Of a DNA stretch of 64,000 bases, positions 26,820 to 35,538 are shown piece by piece. The first letter of the stretch is position 1; the number at the start of each line of letters is the position of its first letter. The stretch is from Thermococcus sp. 21S9 (lineage in GTDB: Archaea > Methanobacteriota_B > Thermococci > Thermococcales > Thermococcaceae), in assembly GCF_012027635.1 (NCBI RefSeq), contig NZ_SNUS01000001.1:434001-498000 (forward strand), read 5' to 3'. A program made the position numbers and the translations under genes. Below the pieces are notes generated by a model. That model did not search any database and was not told the DNA's origin. It saw nothing but the letters and a program-made list of their open reading frames with translations.

Positions 26820-27726
26820 GGAACCCCCTTACGTACTCTTTTTCCGGCGGAAACGGGAAGTTGTAGGGCTCTTTCTTTGGTCTCTCGTTGTAGTAGGGTC
26901 TGTTGCAGGCAGGACAGCCGTGCGTTGCGAAAACCGCCGGCGGAACCTCAATGCCCTCCAAATCAAAACTATCAATCGAGTCCCCGTCGAAGATTATCCT
27001 GTTGCCCAGGCCATGCTCGATTAGCCACCTCGCCAGCTGGACCTTCCTGTAACGCTCGATGCTCGGCGGTTCGAGGTTCTCAAGCCCCGTTCCCCTCAGG
27101 GGGGTGAAGGCGAAGAGCGAAACATCAGCCCCAATCGCGTAGGCTCTCTCGAAGACCTCCACAAGCTCCCTGTCCGTTTCGCCGAGGCCGACTATGACGT
27201 GGATTAAAGCTTTTCCCGGGCCGAGGACGTCAACTACCCTCCCTGCAAAGTTCCACATCTCGTCCCACTCAAAGTCGGGTTTTATCTCGCTAAAGAGTCT
27301 CTCGCTCGCAACGTCGAGGCCTACACCGACGTAGTCAACGCCGAGCTCCTTAAACTCCCCAAGCGTTTCCCTCGAAACGGGCGTTATCGAGACCGAGACC
27401 GGCAAGTCGAGGGGCTTGAACGCCCTCAGAAGTGCCAGAACGTCGTCGAGCATTCCGGGGTAGTCTATCGTCTGGAGGCATATCCTCCCGAAACGGCCGT
27501 TGGGAAGGGCTTTGATGACTTTTTCGAGCTCAAAGGCCGGCCAGGTGACGCGGGAGAGCCTGTCGAGGTTTGCCCTGCTGGAGCGCGCCTGGGCGCAGAA
27601 GGCGCAGTCGTTGGCGCACTTGCCGGGCCAGTATGTCATCAGGTATGCAGTAGTAGGCCTGGCCAGGAGCTTCGCCCTGATTAGGCCCATCGCTATCGCC
27701 GTTCCGTAGGAAACCCTAACGAGCAT
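26788..27726 (-). CDS. Radical SAM protein, BioB-like (possible lipoyl synthase component)
   Basis: 312 residues. CANDCAFCAQA (CxxxCxxC) binds the SAM cluster, and ICLQTIDYPGMLDD, VSVSITPVS, GLGETDREL and FTPLRGTG follow the BioB/LipA-like barrel. A second Cys pair at the C-terminus (THGCPACNRPYYNERPKKEP) may hold an auxiliary cluster. From memory, Thermococcus kodakarensis uses two BioB-like proteins (LipS1, LipS2) for lipoate synthesis, and this could be one of them; I cannot confirm by alignment. It overlaps the end of the upstream MFS gene by 11 bases, so it is part of an operon. Confidence 0.8.
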   Translation of the reverse strand: MLVRVSYGTAIAMGLIRAKLLARPTTAYLMTYWPGKCANDCAFCAQARSSRANLDRLSRVTWPAFELEKVIKALPNGRFGRICLQTIDYPGMLDDVLALLRAFKPLDLPVSVSITPVSRETLGEFKELGVDYVGVGLDVASERLFSEIKPDFEWDEMWNFAGRVVDVLGPGKALIHVIVGLGETDRELVEVFERAYAIGADVSLFAFTPLRGTGLENLEPPSIERYRKVQLARWLIEHGLGNRIIFDGDSIDSFDLEGIEVPPAVFATHGCPACNRPYYNERPKKEPYNFPFPPEKEYVRGFLTRLGSRRPR

Positions 27727-28885
27727 TGACCTTCCCCCAGATGACGGGCACGTAGAGGGTTATAAACCCGACCCCCAGGATGAGCGGGAGGAGCGGGAAG
27801 ACGCCGGCGTAACCGTAGAGCTGGGCGACGTAGCCGAGGCTGACCTGACCGGCGAGCGTTCCGAGGTCGAAGAACATCGTGTAGATTCCCGAGCCCATCG
27901 TCCTGATTCTCCTCGGAAGGTTGCCGAGGGCCATCAACTGCATAGCCGGAACCGCTAAGCCAAAGCCGGCCCCGATTAGGGCGGCGCTGACGTAGGAGCG
28001 GGGCGGGAGGGTGTAAAGGTTGAGCAGGACATAGCCGAGTAGGAGCAGGGTGAGGCCGAGGGTTATCACGGGGAGGGGTCCGCGCCTGTCGGCGCTTTTA
28101 CCGCCAACAACGCGCGTCATGAAGGAGAATATTCCGATGACCATCATGTAGTAGCCGAAGAGGCTCTGGGGCAGGGAGAGGGACTTGTAAAGGGCCGGCA
28201 GATACGTTGTAACACCCGCGTAACTAACGGAGAACATGAAGAGCGTTAGCGAGGCGGAAACGAAGGTTACCCTCAACAGCTCCCGGTAGCTGGCCTTCTC
28301 GTGCTCCCTCGGCCTGACGACTTCACCTGCCTCGCGCCACGCGATAAGCGCGAAGAGTGCTCCAACCCCGGAGAAGATTGCCGTTAGAGCGAAGGCTCCG
28401 GCGAAACCTATCACGTCGGAGGCGTAGCCACCGATAGCCGGCCCGATTATGTTGCCGAGGGAGAACATCATGCCACGCCAGCCGAGGGTCTCGCCAACCC
28501 TACCTGGTGGGGCCAAATCAACGGCCGTTGAGAGGCTTGAGGGGAAGAAGAGGCCCATCGAGAAGCCGTGGATTGCCCTTGCGAAAGCGAAGAGGTAAAC
28601 GTTGGCGCTTACCGCCGAGACCACGTAGAGGATTCCAGCGAGGAGGCCTAGTAAATTTCCGCCGACGAGGGCGTGAAAGCGATAACCCCTATCGCCGACG
28701 GCACCTCCTATCGGCTTGGAGACGAGGGCGAGGAAAGAGGTGACGCCAGCGACGAGGCCAACGAGAAAGGGCTCGGCGTGGAGGCTCACGAGGAAGGGGG
28801 AAACTACTGGTGTTACAACGCTTATCCCGAGGAAGAAAAAGAAGGTCGAGATGTTGAGGAGCCAGACGTTCCTCATCGAGGCCAC
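27716..28885 (-). CDS. Major facilitator superfamily transporter
   Basis: 389 residues, twelve helices, with the MFS signature GAVGDRGYRFHALVGG between helices 2 and 3 and GGKSADRRGPLPV in the second half. Resembles drug or metabolite exporters; substrate unknown. Start is GTG 28885 or ATG 28876; both have a G-rich site (GGTG or GTGG) at workable distance. The GTG shares one base with the stop of the asparaginase gene, and the next gene overlaps this one by 11 bases, so asparaginase, MFS and radical SAM genes form one tight operon. Confidence 0.87.
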   Translation of the reverse strand: MASMRNVWLLNISTFFFFLGISVVTPVVSPFLVSLHAEPFLVGLVAGVTSFLALVSKPIGGAVGDRGYRFHALVGGNLLGLLAGILYVVSAVSANVYLFAFARAIHGFSMGLFFPSSLSTAVDLAPPGRVGETLGWRGMMFSLGNIIGPAIGGYASDVIGFAGAFALTAIFSGVGALFALIAWREAGEVVRPREHEKASYRELLRVTFVSASLTLFMFSVSYAGVTTYLPALYKSLSLPQSLFGYYMMVIGIFSFMTRVVGGKSADRRGPLPVITLGLTLLLLGYVLLNLYTLPPRSYVSAALIGAGFGLAVPAMQLMALGNLPRRIRTMGSGIYTMFFDLGTLAGQVSLGYVAQLYGYAGVFPLLPLILGVGFITLYVPVIWGKVNAR

Positions 28886-29805
28886 TAAACACCAGCCTCC
28901 GGTTTCTCCATGCCGTCCTTCATGAAGGCGTAGCTCATGTGCTTGGTGTTCTTGGCGAAGCCCACGTTGCCCCTTGCATCAACCATGATGATGCCCATGG
29001 TGTCTTTGCCAAAGTACTTCGTGGCGAGGCTTATCACGGCGTCGCTCGCCGACTGGGCGTCGAGACCGAGCCTGACGAGGTCGGTGGCACTCTTCGCCAG
29101 AGCGAGCTTTATGGCAACCTCGCCGAGGCCGGTGCAGGAAGCGCCGGCAACCTCGTTGGCGTAGGTCCCGCCACCGATTATCGGTGTGTCACCAACCCTG
29201 CCGAACATCTTGAGGAAGACCCCACCGGTTGAAGTCCCGGCAACGACCTCTTCGCCGTCGAAGGCGACCGCTCCAACGGTGCTCCTTAGAACCTCGGGGT
29301 ACTCCTTGATGAGCTCGTTGAGCTTCTTCCAGTGCCTCGTTTCGCCCTTCTCGATGAGCTTCTTCCTCAGCTCCTCCCACTGCTTGAGTCTCTCCTCGGT
29401 TACCGGGTCGTACTCCTCGAAGCCGAGAAGGCGAGCGAACTTCACGGCACCCTCGCCGATTAAAAGGACGTGGTCGGTCTTCTCCATGACCTTCCTCGCG
29501 ACGCTTATCGGGTTCTTAACGCCCCAGATTCCGGCAACGGCTCCCGCTTCAAGGGTCTTCCCGCGCATTATGGCGGCATCCATCTCGACCCTGCCGTCGA
29601 GGGTTAAAACGCTCCCGGTTCCGGCGTTGAAAATCGGGTTGTCCTCAAGGACTTTGACGGCCTCTTCAACGGCATCGAGAGCGGAACCCCTCTTCAGCTC
29701 GCGCCAGCCGGCTAAAACAGCCTCCCTAACGCCCTCTATGACCTTTGGAATCCTCTCCTCCTTCCGTATCGTGCCCGCTCCCCCGTGAACTATTATCGCC
29801 ACCAT
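28885..29805 (-). CDS. Plant-type (type III) L-asparaginase / isoaspartyl peptidase
   Basis: N-terminal-nucleophile hydrolase that splits itself into alpha and beta subunits and hydrolyses L-asparagine or isoaspartyl dipeptides. 306 residues from ATG 29805 (GGTGG five bases upstream). Family marks: IIVHGGAGT at the N-terminus, NAGTGSVLT, and the autocleavage site STVGAVAFD (nucleophile Thr), followed by TSTGG and GDTPIIGGGTYA. Cytoplasmic. Repair of isoaspartate in heat-damaged proteins or asparagine use are both plausible roles. Confidence 0.93.
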   Translation of the reverse strand: MVAIIVHGGAGTIRKEERIPKVIEGVREAVLAGWRELKRGSALDAVEEAVKVLEDNPIFNAGTGSVLTLDGRVEMDAAIMRGKTLEAGAVAGIWGVKNPISVARKVMEKTDHVLLIGEGAVKFARLLGFEEYDPVTEERLKQWEELRKKLIEKGETRHWKKLNELIKEYPEVLRSTVGAVAFDGEEVVAGTSTGGVFLKMFGRVGDTPIIGGGTYANEVAGASCTGLGEVAIKLALAKSATDLVRLGLDAQSASDAVISLATKYFGKDTMGIIMVDARGNVGFAKNTKHMSYAFMKDGMEKPEAGV

Positions 29806-29864
29806 GAAAACCACCGGAAAAAGTTCCCTCGAAGGGTTAAAAGAGTTGTGGAAACGAAGAGAAA

Positions 29865-30776
29865 TCAGCTGAGGGCCATGTTGATTATCGTCTCGCCGAT
29901 GTTCTCGATGTACTCGAGGATTCTCCGGAAGCTCTCCTTTGCTATGGACTGCCTGTAATCGGTGGCCTTAATCGTGGCGCGGAGTTCGAGCATGAGCTTG
30001 TCTATCGCCTTGAGGTCGCGCTTCTCTATCTGGGCCACCATCGCCTCGAACTTCTCCCGCAGGTAGGGCACGTCAACCTCGCCGGGATTCTCGGCTATCC
30101 TGATGATGTGGTCGCCTATCCTCTCGATTTCCCTCGCTATGAAGAGGATTCCCATGAGGTCAAAGGTCCTCTTGACGATTCCGCTCTCCTCGGTAACCGT
30201 GTGCTTGCTGAGGAGCCTGTTAACGGTCCTGACGATGAGGAAGTAAAAGCGGTCGAGCTCGTTCTCGAGGTCGTTTATGTCGCGCCTTATCTCGCCGTCC
30301 TCGCCCTGGATGAGCAGTTCGAGGTCGCCGAGCATCGAGACCACGAGGGAGCGAATCCGCCTGAGGAGCTCAACGAGGTTCACCTCGTCCTCGTCGAGGA
30401 GGCTCTTCGCCACTATCCTGCTGGGCTCGTCGAGGATTATCTCAACGCCCGGAAGGCTCTGGAGGACCTTCCTTATCTTGACCTTGTAAATCGGCATCTC
30501 CTCAGTGAAGTGAATCTCAAGGACGTCGTAGCCCTGAATGTAGGCGGAAATCACGAGCCTTATGGCCATGTCCGGCGAGAACTCCTTGGAGAGTCGCAGT
30601 ATCTTCTTCTCGCTGACGTCCCTCGGCTCGCTGGGGAAGATGGTTATACTGCCGTCGGGGTTTATAGTCAGCGGTATAGTATCCCCCTGCTTGAGGTTGT
30701 GCTCCGTGACCCACTTCTTTGGGAGGGAAATTATGTATGAGCTTCGCCCGGTAAACTGTATCTTTCTGAACTCCAT
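29865..30776 (-). CDS. PhoU-domain regulator with N-terminal AbrB/SpoVT fold
   Basis: 303 residues from ATG 30776. Residues 1-45 (EFRKIQFTGRSSYIISLPKKWV...LKQGDTIPL) are an AbrB-like swapped-hairpin domain, and the C-terminal half (about 150-303) has two PhoU three-helix repeats, including AREIERIGDHIIRIAE. Such proteins are taken as phosphate-uptake regulators, but no pst transporter is adjacent. Upstream lie two palindromic A/T boxes: TTATAA at 30832-30837 and CTATATAG at 30792-30799. The first may serve both this gene and the divergent MFS gene; the second, next to the start, could be a TATA box or an operator. Confidence 0.88.
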   Translation of the reverse strand: MEFRKIQFTGRSSYIISLPKKWVTEHNLKQGDTIPLTINPDGSITIFPSEPRDVSEKKILRLSKEFSPDMAIRLVISAYIQGYDVLEIHFTEEMPIYKVKIRKVLQSLPGVEIILDEPSRIVAKSLLDEDEVNLVELLRRIRSLVVSMLGDLELLIQGEDGEIRRDINDLENELDRFYFLIVRTVNRLLSKHTVTEESGIVKRTFDLMGILFIAREIERIGDHIIRIAENPGEVDVPYLREKFEAMVAQIEKRDLKAIDKLMLELRATIKATDYRQSIAKESFRRILEYIENIGETIINMALS

Positions 30777-30831
30777 AGCCCGCACCGAACGCTATATAGT
30801 GGTAGGCGTTAAAGGTTTCACTTCGATAGAC

Positions 30832-30837
30832 TTATAA
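30832..30837. promoter_or_regulatory. Palindromic TATA box shared by divergent genes
   Basis: TTATAA is its own reverse complement. It is centred about 25 bases before the MFS ATG (30860, plus strand), predicting a leaderless message, and about 58 bases before the PhoU-like ATG (30776, minus strand), predicting a leader of about 33 bases. Confidence 0.4.
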
Positions 30838-30859
30838 ACGCTATGAGGGACGTTTCATC

Positions 30860-32029
30860 ATGCTCTCGGAGTACGGCAGGGACGCGAAGATACTCATAGG
30901 CGCCAATGCACTGGGCCAGACGTTCCTCTGGTTCTCGTTCTTCATAATGCCCTTCTACCTCAAGGCCCTCGGCTACGACATGAAGGCGATGGGGGCATTT
31001 TTCTCGGCCCAGACGATAGTCGGCGGTCTCTTCTTTCTCTTAGCCGGTCACATCTCACTCCGCCTCGGCTACCGAAAGACCCTGCTCCTGAGCGCGCTCA
31101 TCGGACTCATCGGGAGGCTCCTCCAGGTGCTCGCGTTAAACACAACGGTCCTCTTCCTCGGCTTCGTCCTGGTGGGAATCAACATGGGGCTGAGACAGCC
31201 AAACTACAACGCCTACCTGAGCGAGCTGGTTCCTGACGAGATGAGGCACGAGGCGTTTTCCAAGAGCTTCGGGCTGGGGACGCTCTTCAACTCCCTCGGC
31301 GTTCTCTTGGCGGGCTTTCTGCCGGGCTACCTCATGGGGCTGTCGCTGGCGGAGGAGACCGCCTACAGGATAACATTCTCACTCTCGATACTCCAGTTCG
31401 TCTTCGTCGTTCCGGCTTTGCTCCTCGTGAGGGACGTTGAGGTCAGGGAGAAGAGGATAAAGTGGGAGAGAAGCTTAGTCCTCAAAATCCTCAAGTTCTC
31501 GCTCCCGAGCGCGCTCATAGGCCTCGGCGCGGGGATAACGATACCATTCATGAGCATCTACTTCAAGCTCAAGTTCGGGGAAACGCTCCAGGCGATAAGC
31601 TGGATTTTCTTCTTCCAGCAACTGGCGATGGGCCTCGGCTCCTTTGGCCTGCCGGAACTCGTGAGGAGATGGGGGCCGGTAAAGGTCATAACGTCCTTCC
31701 AGGGGACGGCAACGTTCCTTTTCGCGATATTCCCCTCGATAGAGACGTTTGCACTCGCGGGAGCGGTTTACGTCCTCAGGGCGATACTGATGAACATCAT
31801 CTGGCCGATATACAGCTCATTCATGATGGGCTTCTTCAAAACCGAGGAGAAGGCAACGGCCAACGGGATACAGCAGGCCTTCTCGACCTTCATGCGAGGA
31901 GTGGGCAACTCCATCGGCGGAACCCTCTTCGCGGTTTCATTGGCCTATCCTTTCTACGCCACCGCGCTCCTCTACGCCCTCGCGACCGGTCTGTTCTACG
32001 CCTTCTTCATAAAGCACAACGAAGAATGA
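30860..32029 (+). CDS. Major facilitator superfamily transporter
   Basis: 389 residues with twelve predicted helices. GHISLRLGYRKTLLL is the loop 2-3 motif, and GINMGLRQPNYNAYLSELVPDEMRHEAFSK follows in the first half, as in drug/sugar MFS groups. Its TATA box is about 25 bases before the ATG and no ribosome site is visible, implying a leaderless transcript. The divergent neighbour is a PhoU-like regulator, so a link to phosphate or a phosphate ester is possible but unproven. Confidence 0.87.
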   Translation: MLSEYGRDAKILIGANALGQTFLWFSFFIMPFYLKALGYDMKAMGAFFSAQTIVGGLFFLLAGHISLRLGYRKTLLLSALIGLIGRLLQVLALNTTVLFLGFVLVGINMGLRQPNYNAYLSELVPDEMRHEAFSKSFGLGTLFNSLGVLLAGFLPGYLMGLSLAEETAYRITFSLSILQFVFVVPALLLVRDVEVREKRIKWERSLVLKILKFSLPSALIGLGAGITIPFMSIYFKLKFGETLQAISWIFFFQQLAMGLGSFGLPELVRRWGPVKVITSFQGTATFLFAIFPSIETFALAGAVYVLRAILMNIIWPIYSSFMMGFFKTEEKATANGIQQAFSTFMRGVGNSIGGTLFAVSLAYPFYATALLYALATGLFYAFFIKHNEE

Positions 32030-32053
32030 GAAAACCGGACGAAAAAACAGAGA

Positions 32054-32638
32054 TTAGGCCTTCGCGAGTTCCTCACCGCGCTCAAAGGCCCTGAAGTTCA
32101 TCTCCCAGAGCTTCTCGCGGAGGGTCAGCCTTATTCCCTCAAGAAGGCTCTCGCGCTTGAGCGGTATCAGGCCCTTCCTGTAGGCGTAGCCGAGCATCAG
32201 GACGCCCAAAGTTCTCGGGTTTATCTTATCGGCTTCGCGCTGGAAGTTCATCATGTGGACGGGACAGATTCTTCCGAGGGCTTTTTCGATTTCATCGAGC
32301 TCAGGATAGCGCTCCTTCCCGACGAGGGTCGTCGCCGTGTGGATGGGATAGGCGTTCACTATGGCAACGCTATCCTTTCCGAGAAAGCGCGCGTTCCTTA
32401 ACGCCTCGGCCGGCTCAAGGGCGAGCATGAGGTTGGCTTTGCCCTCCTCGATGAGGGGCGAATAAACTTCCTCCCCAAAGCGGAGGTAGCTGAGAACGCT
32501 ACCGTATCGCTGGCTCATTCCAAGGGTCTCGCCGATGCGGACGTTGTAGCCCTCGACCATAGCAGAGTTTCCAACGATTCTCGAGAGGGTAAGACCGCCC
32601 TGACCGCCGACTCCGGTAATGATGAGGTTGAACTCCAT
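32054..32638 (-). CDS. iorB: Indolepyruvate:ferredoxin oxidoreductase beta subunit
   Basis: 194 residues from ATG 32638 (GGTGGT four bases upstream). The N-terminus NLIITGVGGQGGLTLSRIVGN and the segment TLGMSQRYGSVLSYLRFG are the gamma-type 2-oxoacid:ferredoxin oxidoreductase motifs of IorB. With IorA it oxidatively decarboxylates aryl pyruvates from aromatic amino acids to aryl-acetyl-CoA, reducing ferredoxin. The catalytic alpha subunit gene is not next to it in this window, which is unusual unless it lies elsewhere in the genome. Confidence 0.9.
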   Translation of the reverse strand: MEFNLIITGVGGQGGLTLSRIVGNSAMVEGYNVRIGETLGMSQRYGSVLSYLRFGEEVYSPLIEEGKANLMLALEPAEALRNARFLGKDSVAIVNAYPIHTATTLVGKERYPELDEIEKALGRICPVHMMNFQREADKINPRTLGVLMLGYAYRKGLIPLKRESLLEGIRLTLREKLWEMNFRAFERGEELAKA

Positions 32639-32697
32639 GAGCACCACCTTGGGGAGTTGGAGGGGGAGAATAAAAAGCTAAGCTCAAAAAAATTCGC

Positions 32698-33849
32698 TCA
32701 GAGGATTAGCTCCTCGAAAATTCTGAGCTTTTCACGGCCCTTCAGGTTTACCCAGTCAAAGATTGAGCCACCGCTCTCCCTCAGCCTGAGGCTCTCAACG
32801 AGTTCTTTGTAGATTCCACCGGCTATGCCGTTGGCTATTATCGCGCTTCCCTCGGCCGCCTCCTTGGCCTTCGCCCTGCTCTGGAGCTTGAGAACCTCGA
32901 CCGAGAAGCCGTAGCGCCCAAAGGCATCCTCAAGGGCTTCCTTGACGTCGCTGAAGAACTCCGGAATCCGCGAGAAGCGACCGCTGATGTAGATGCTCTC
33001 GGGCCTGACGGAGGGAAGCAGTGAGAAGACGTCCTTGACGATGGCCTCTATCATCGCACTGTAGCCCTTCGCGACCATCTCGTCCTCCTTCGCGAGCTTT
33101 ACGAACTCCTCGGGCGAAACCGAGAACGGGTCTATCCCGGCAACATAGGACGCGCCACCCTGGAAGAGGACGAGCTTTCCGAAGTCGTCGAGGGCGTTAG
33201 CTAAGGCGTAAGCCAATTCGCCGTCCATGAAGCCCATTCCGAGGTAGCCCGGGAAGCCGGCCGTTCCGGCCATGGCGTCAACGATTTGACCGTTCTTGAC
33301 GGCCATCGCGGAGGTGTAGGCGAAGCCGACCTCAACCGCTATGAGGTTCGTCTCAGAGTAGGGGATTCCCTTTCTCTCGGCTTCCCTCACCATCGCGAGG
33401 GCAACGGTGAAGACCTTGTCGGCCGTTCCGAGGTCTATCCTGTTGGCCTTCCGCCACTCCGGGACGGTCGGGAGGTGTATGACGCCGGGGGTGAAGTAGA
33501 CGTTCAAATCCTCGGCTTCTCTGAGGAGGAGCATGAGCTCCCTCAAACCGACTATCTTGAGCCTTCTCCTCACATCGGCCTCGGTTATGAACGTAGCTAA
33601 AGCTATCTCGGCATCGGTGGCTTCTCTCGCGGGTTTGAGCGGTATCCCATAACCACACGGGCCGACGATGGCGTCAATCTTTCCGTGCTCATCCTGAACC
33701 TCGCGGAGGAGTTCAACGATTACAGCCGGGTTCTCGGTTACCCTGTTCCTGTCCACGGAGACGTCGACTATTACCTCCCCGGTCTCGTCGTCGAAGCCGA
33801 ACAAATCCATGCTCTTCGTCCCGGAGTCTATACCTATCGCCTTAACCAC
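32698..33849 (-). CDS. DUF1464 protein, ASKHA-fold kinase-like
   Basis: 383 residues from GTG 33849, preceded by GGTGGTGGA. KAIGIDSGTKSMDLFGFDD at the N-terminus is the phosphate-1 motif of the actin/Hsp70/sugar-kinase fold; ESIYISGRFSRIPEF and EGSAIIANGIAGG mark the second nucleotide-binding half. I recognise it as DUF1464, sometimes predicted to be a butyrate-kinase-like enzyme; no reaction is proven to my knowledge. The start overlaps the stop of the upstream beta-RFAP synthase gene by eight bases, so the two are translated together and may share a pathway. Confidence 0.8.
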   Translation of the reverse strand: MVKAIGIDSGTKSMDLFGFDDETGEVIVDVSVDRNRVTENPAVIVELLREVQDEHGKIDAIVGPCGYGIPLKPAREATDAEIALATFITEADVRRRLKIVGLRELMLLLREAEDLNVYFTPGVIHLPTVPEWRKANRIDLGTADKVFTVALAMVREAERKGIPYSETNLIAVEVGFAYTSAMAVKNGQIVDAMAGTAGFPGYLGMGFMDGELAYALANALDDFGKLVLFQGGASYVAGIDPFSVSPEEFVKLAKEDEMVAKGYSAMIEAIVKDVFSLLPSVRPESIYISGRFSRIPEFFSDVKEALEDAFGRYGFSVEVLKLQSRAKAKEAAEGSAIIANGIAGGIYKELVESLRLRESGGSIFDWVNLKGREKLRIFEELIL

Positions 33850-34795
33850 GCTCCACCACCATCCCTCGGTTGTCAACGCCCGTAACGAAGACCTCTCCGC
33901 CGTCGCCGTTCTCGCGGAGAAAATCCTCCACGATGGATTTTAGCCTTTCCGCTTGAGCTTGACCCCTAACGAGGCCGTAGAAGGTCGGTCCCCAGCTCGT
34001 CTGGCAGGCGCAGTAGGCCTCGTTCAGCATCAGCCTTATCCCCTCGTTCACGATGTCGCAACAGTAAACGTTCTCCTGGTAGTCGCTCCAGAACTCTCCG
34101 AGGAGGTGGTTGAACTGGTAGAGGCCCTCCCCGAAGGTCTTTATGTCCCGCTCGACGAACGCTGGCAGGATTTTCATGAGCACTATCCTCGACAGCCTGT
34201 CGGCCAGCTCGGGCGGCATCTTCTTGAGGTTTCCGAGTATCTCGTCCTCGCGCTTCCTGATTTCGGCGAGGGCCTTCCTCGGGGTCTCCGGAATTGCCAC
34301 GACAAAGAGCCAGTCACTCGGAAAGTCGCCCCTGAAAATCAGCGGGGGAACGACCTTCTCACGCTTGTCCACAGGGAAGCCACCCTCGTAGATGAAACCG
34401 CCGACCTTAAGGGCGTAGAAGCCGAGGGCCGTTATGAGACCGCGCCTTACAGCCAACGCCACTTCCTCAAGCGAGAGGTTAAGGCCATAGAGCTTGCTCA
34501 CGGCCATTCCTGTGCTCAGGGCGAGGGTGGTGTGGAAGCCGATTCCAACCCACTTCGGGATGTAGCTCCTCACCGTAACCTCAACGGGCGGGAAGTCGTA
34601 GCGCTCGCGGAGTCTCGAAAGGAACTTCAACGCGTCTTCGTCGTTGGAGCGGTCCTTTTCAGCTTCTCTGACCTCTATTTCGAGGCGTGGCTTTTCTATG
34701 GCGAAGCCAACCGTTCCGTAGAGCCTCCCCATGTCCCCGCTCAGGTCGGGGTTTCCAGTGTGCAGATGAGCCGGCGCGCTAATCCTCACCACCAT
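33842..34795 (-). CDS. Beta-ribofuranosylaminobenzene 5'-phosphate synthase (GHMP-like)
   Basis: 317 residues from ATG 34795, preceded by GGTGAT. The sequence begins VRISAPAHLHTGNPDLSGD, as in beta-RFAP synthases, and has the GHMP phosphate loop VGIGFHTTLALSTGMAVSKLYG. It condenses PRPP with an aminobenzoate, releasing CO2 and PPi, the first step to the methanopterin-type C1 carrier. Thermococcales are non-methanogens but have modified folates, so the gene fits. A PRPP synthase (prs) is in the same window. It is coupled to DUF1464 downstream. Confidence 0.88.
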   Translation of the reverse strand: MVVRISAPAHLHTGNPDLSGDMGRLYGTVGFAIEKPRLEIEVREAEKDRSNDEDALKFLSRLRERYDFPPVEVTVRSYIPKWVGIGFHTTLALSTGMAVSKLYGLNLSLEEVALAVRRGLITALGFYALKVGGFIYEGGFPVDKREKVVPPLIFRGDFPSDWLFVVAIPETPRKALAEIRKREDEILGNLKKMPPELADRLSRIVLMKILPAFVERDIKTFGEGLYQFNHLLGEFWSDYQENVYCCDIVNEGIRLMLNEAYCACQTSWGPTFYGLVRGQAQAERLKSIVEDFLRENGDGGEVFVTGVDNRGMVVERG

Positions 34796-34850
34796 GTCCA
34801 TCACCGGAAACTTCGGATACCTATTTAAGGACCCGCGAGGACTCAAAAAC

Positions 34851-35537
34851 ATGACGTTCGAGGAGTACTACTCGGCCTTCAAAGCCTACAGCGACATCTA
34901 TTCCGACGAGTACAGGAAGAGGATTGAGAACCTTGAACCGCTCCTGATGAAGTTCATGAAGGAAAAGGGGAAAGTACTCGACCTCGGCTGTGGGGCGGGT
35001 GGCTTCTCATTCCTGCTCGAGGATTTGGGCTTCACCGTCGTTGGCGTTGACAACAGCGACTACATGCTCTCCCTCGCGAGGGGTTTTGCCAAGGAGAAGG
35101 GCTCGAGGGTGGAGTTTGTAAAGGCAGACGCAAGGGAGTTACCCTTCGAAGACAGCACCTTTGACTACGTTCTCTTCATCGACAACCTCGTTCACTTTGA
35201 ACCCCTCGACCTCGGAAAGGCCTTCCGCGAGATGGCGAGGGTTCTGAATCCGGGAGGAAAGCTAATCCTCCAGTTCACCGACCTGAGGGCGCTCCTTCCT
35301 GTTCTCATGAACGGGCAGGTAATCGGCGCTGAATACTGGATTAGCAAGGTCTTGCCGGATAAGGACGAGAAAACCGTCCTGATAGAGTTCCAGAGCGAGG
35401 AGAAGTCCTTCAGGGTTCGCTTCAACGTCTGGGGAAAGACGGCAGTGGAACTACTCGCGAAGCTATACTTCCGGAAGGTCGGGGAAGAAAAGATAAACGA
35501 GCACACATACCTTCAGGTTTACACACCGAAAAAATGA
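34851..35537 (+). CDS. Class I SAM-dependent methyltransferase
   Basis: 228 residues. The Rossmann motif VLDLGCGAGGFSFLLEDLG (motif I), VVGVDNSDYMLSLA, FVKADARELPFEDSTFDYVLFID (motifs II-III) and LNPGGKLILQF define the class; substrate unknown. I place the start at ATG 34851: the TATA-like ctatttaagg (34821-34830) lies about 26 bases upstream and no ribosome site is seen, so the message should be leaderless. An upstream in-frame ATG at 34794 would overlap the divergent gene. It converges on lysS with one base between the stop codons. Confidence 0.85.
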   Translation: MTFEEYYSAFKAYSDIYSDEYRKRIENLEPLLMKFMKEKGKVLDLGCGAGGFSFLLEDLGFTVVGVDNSDYMLSLARGFAKEKGSRVEFVKADARELPFEDSTFDYVLFIDNLVHFEPLDLGKAFREMARVLNPGGKLILQFTDLRALLPVLMNGQVIGAEYWISKVLPDKDEKTVLIEFQSEEKSFRVRFNVWGKTAVELLAKLYFRKVGEEKINEHTYLQVYTPKK

Positions 35538-35538
35538 A

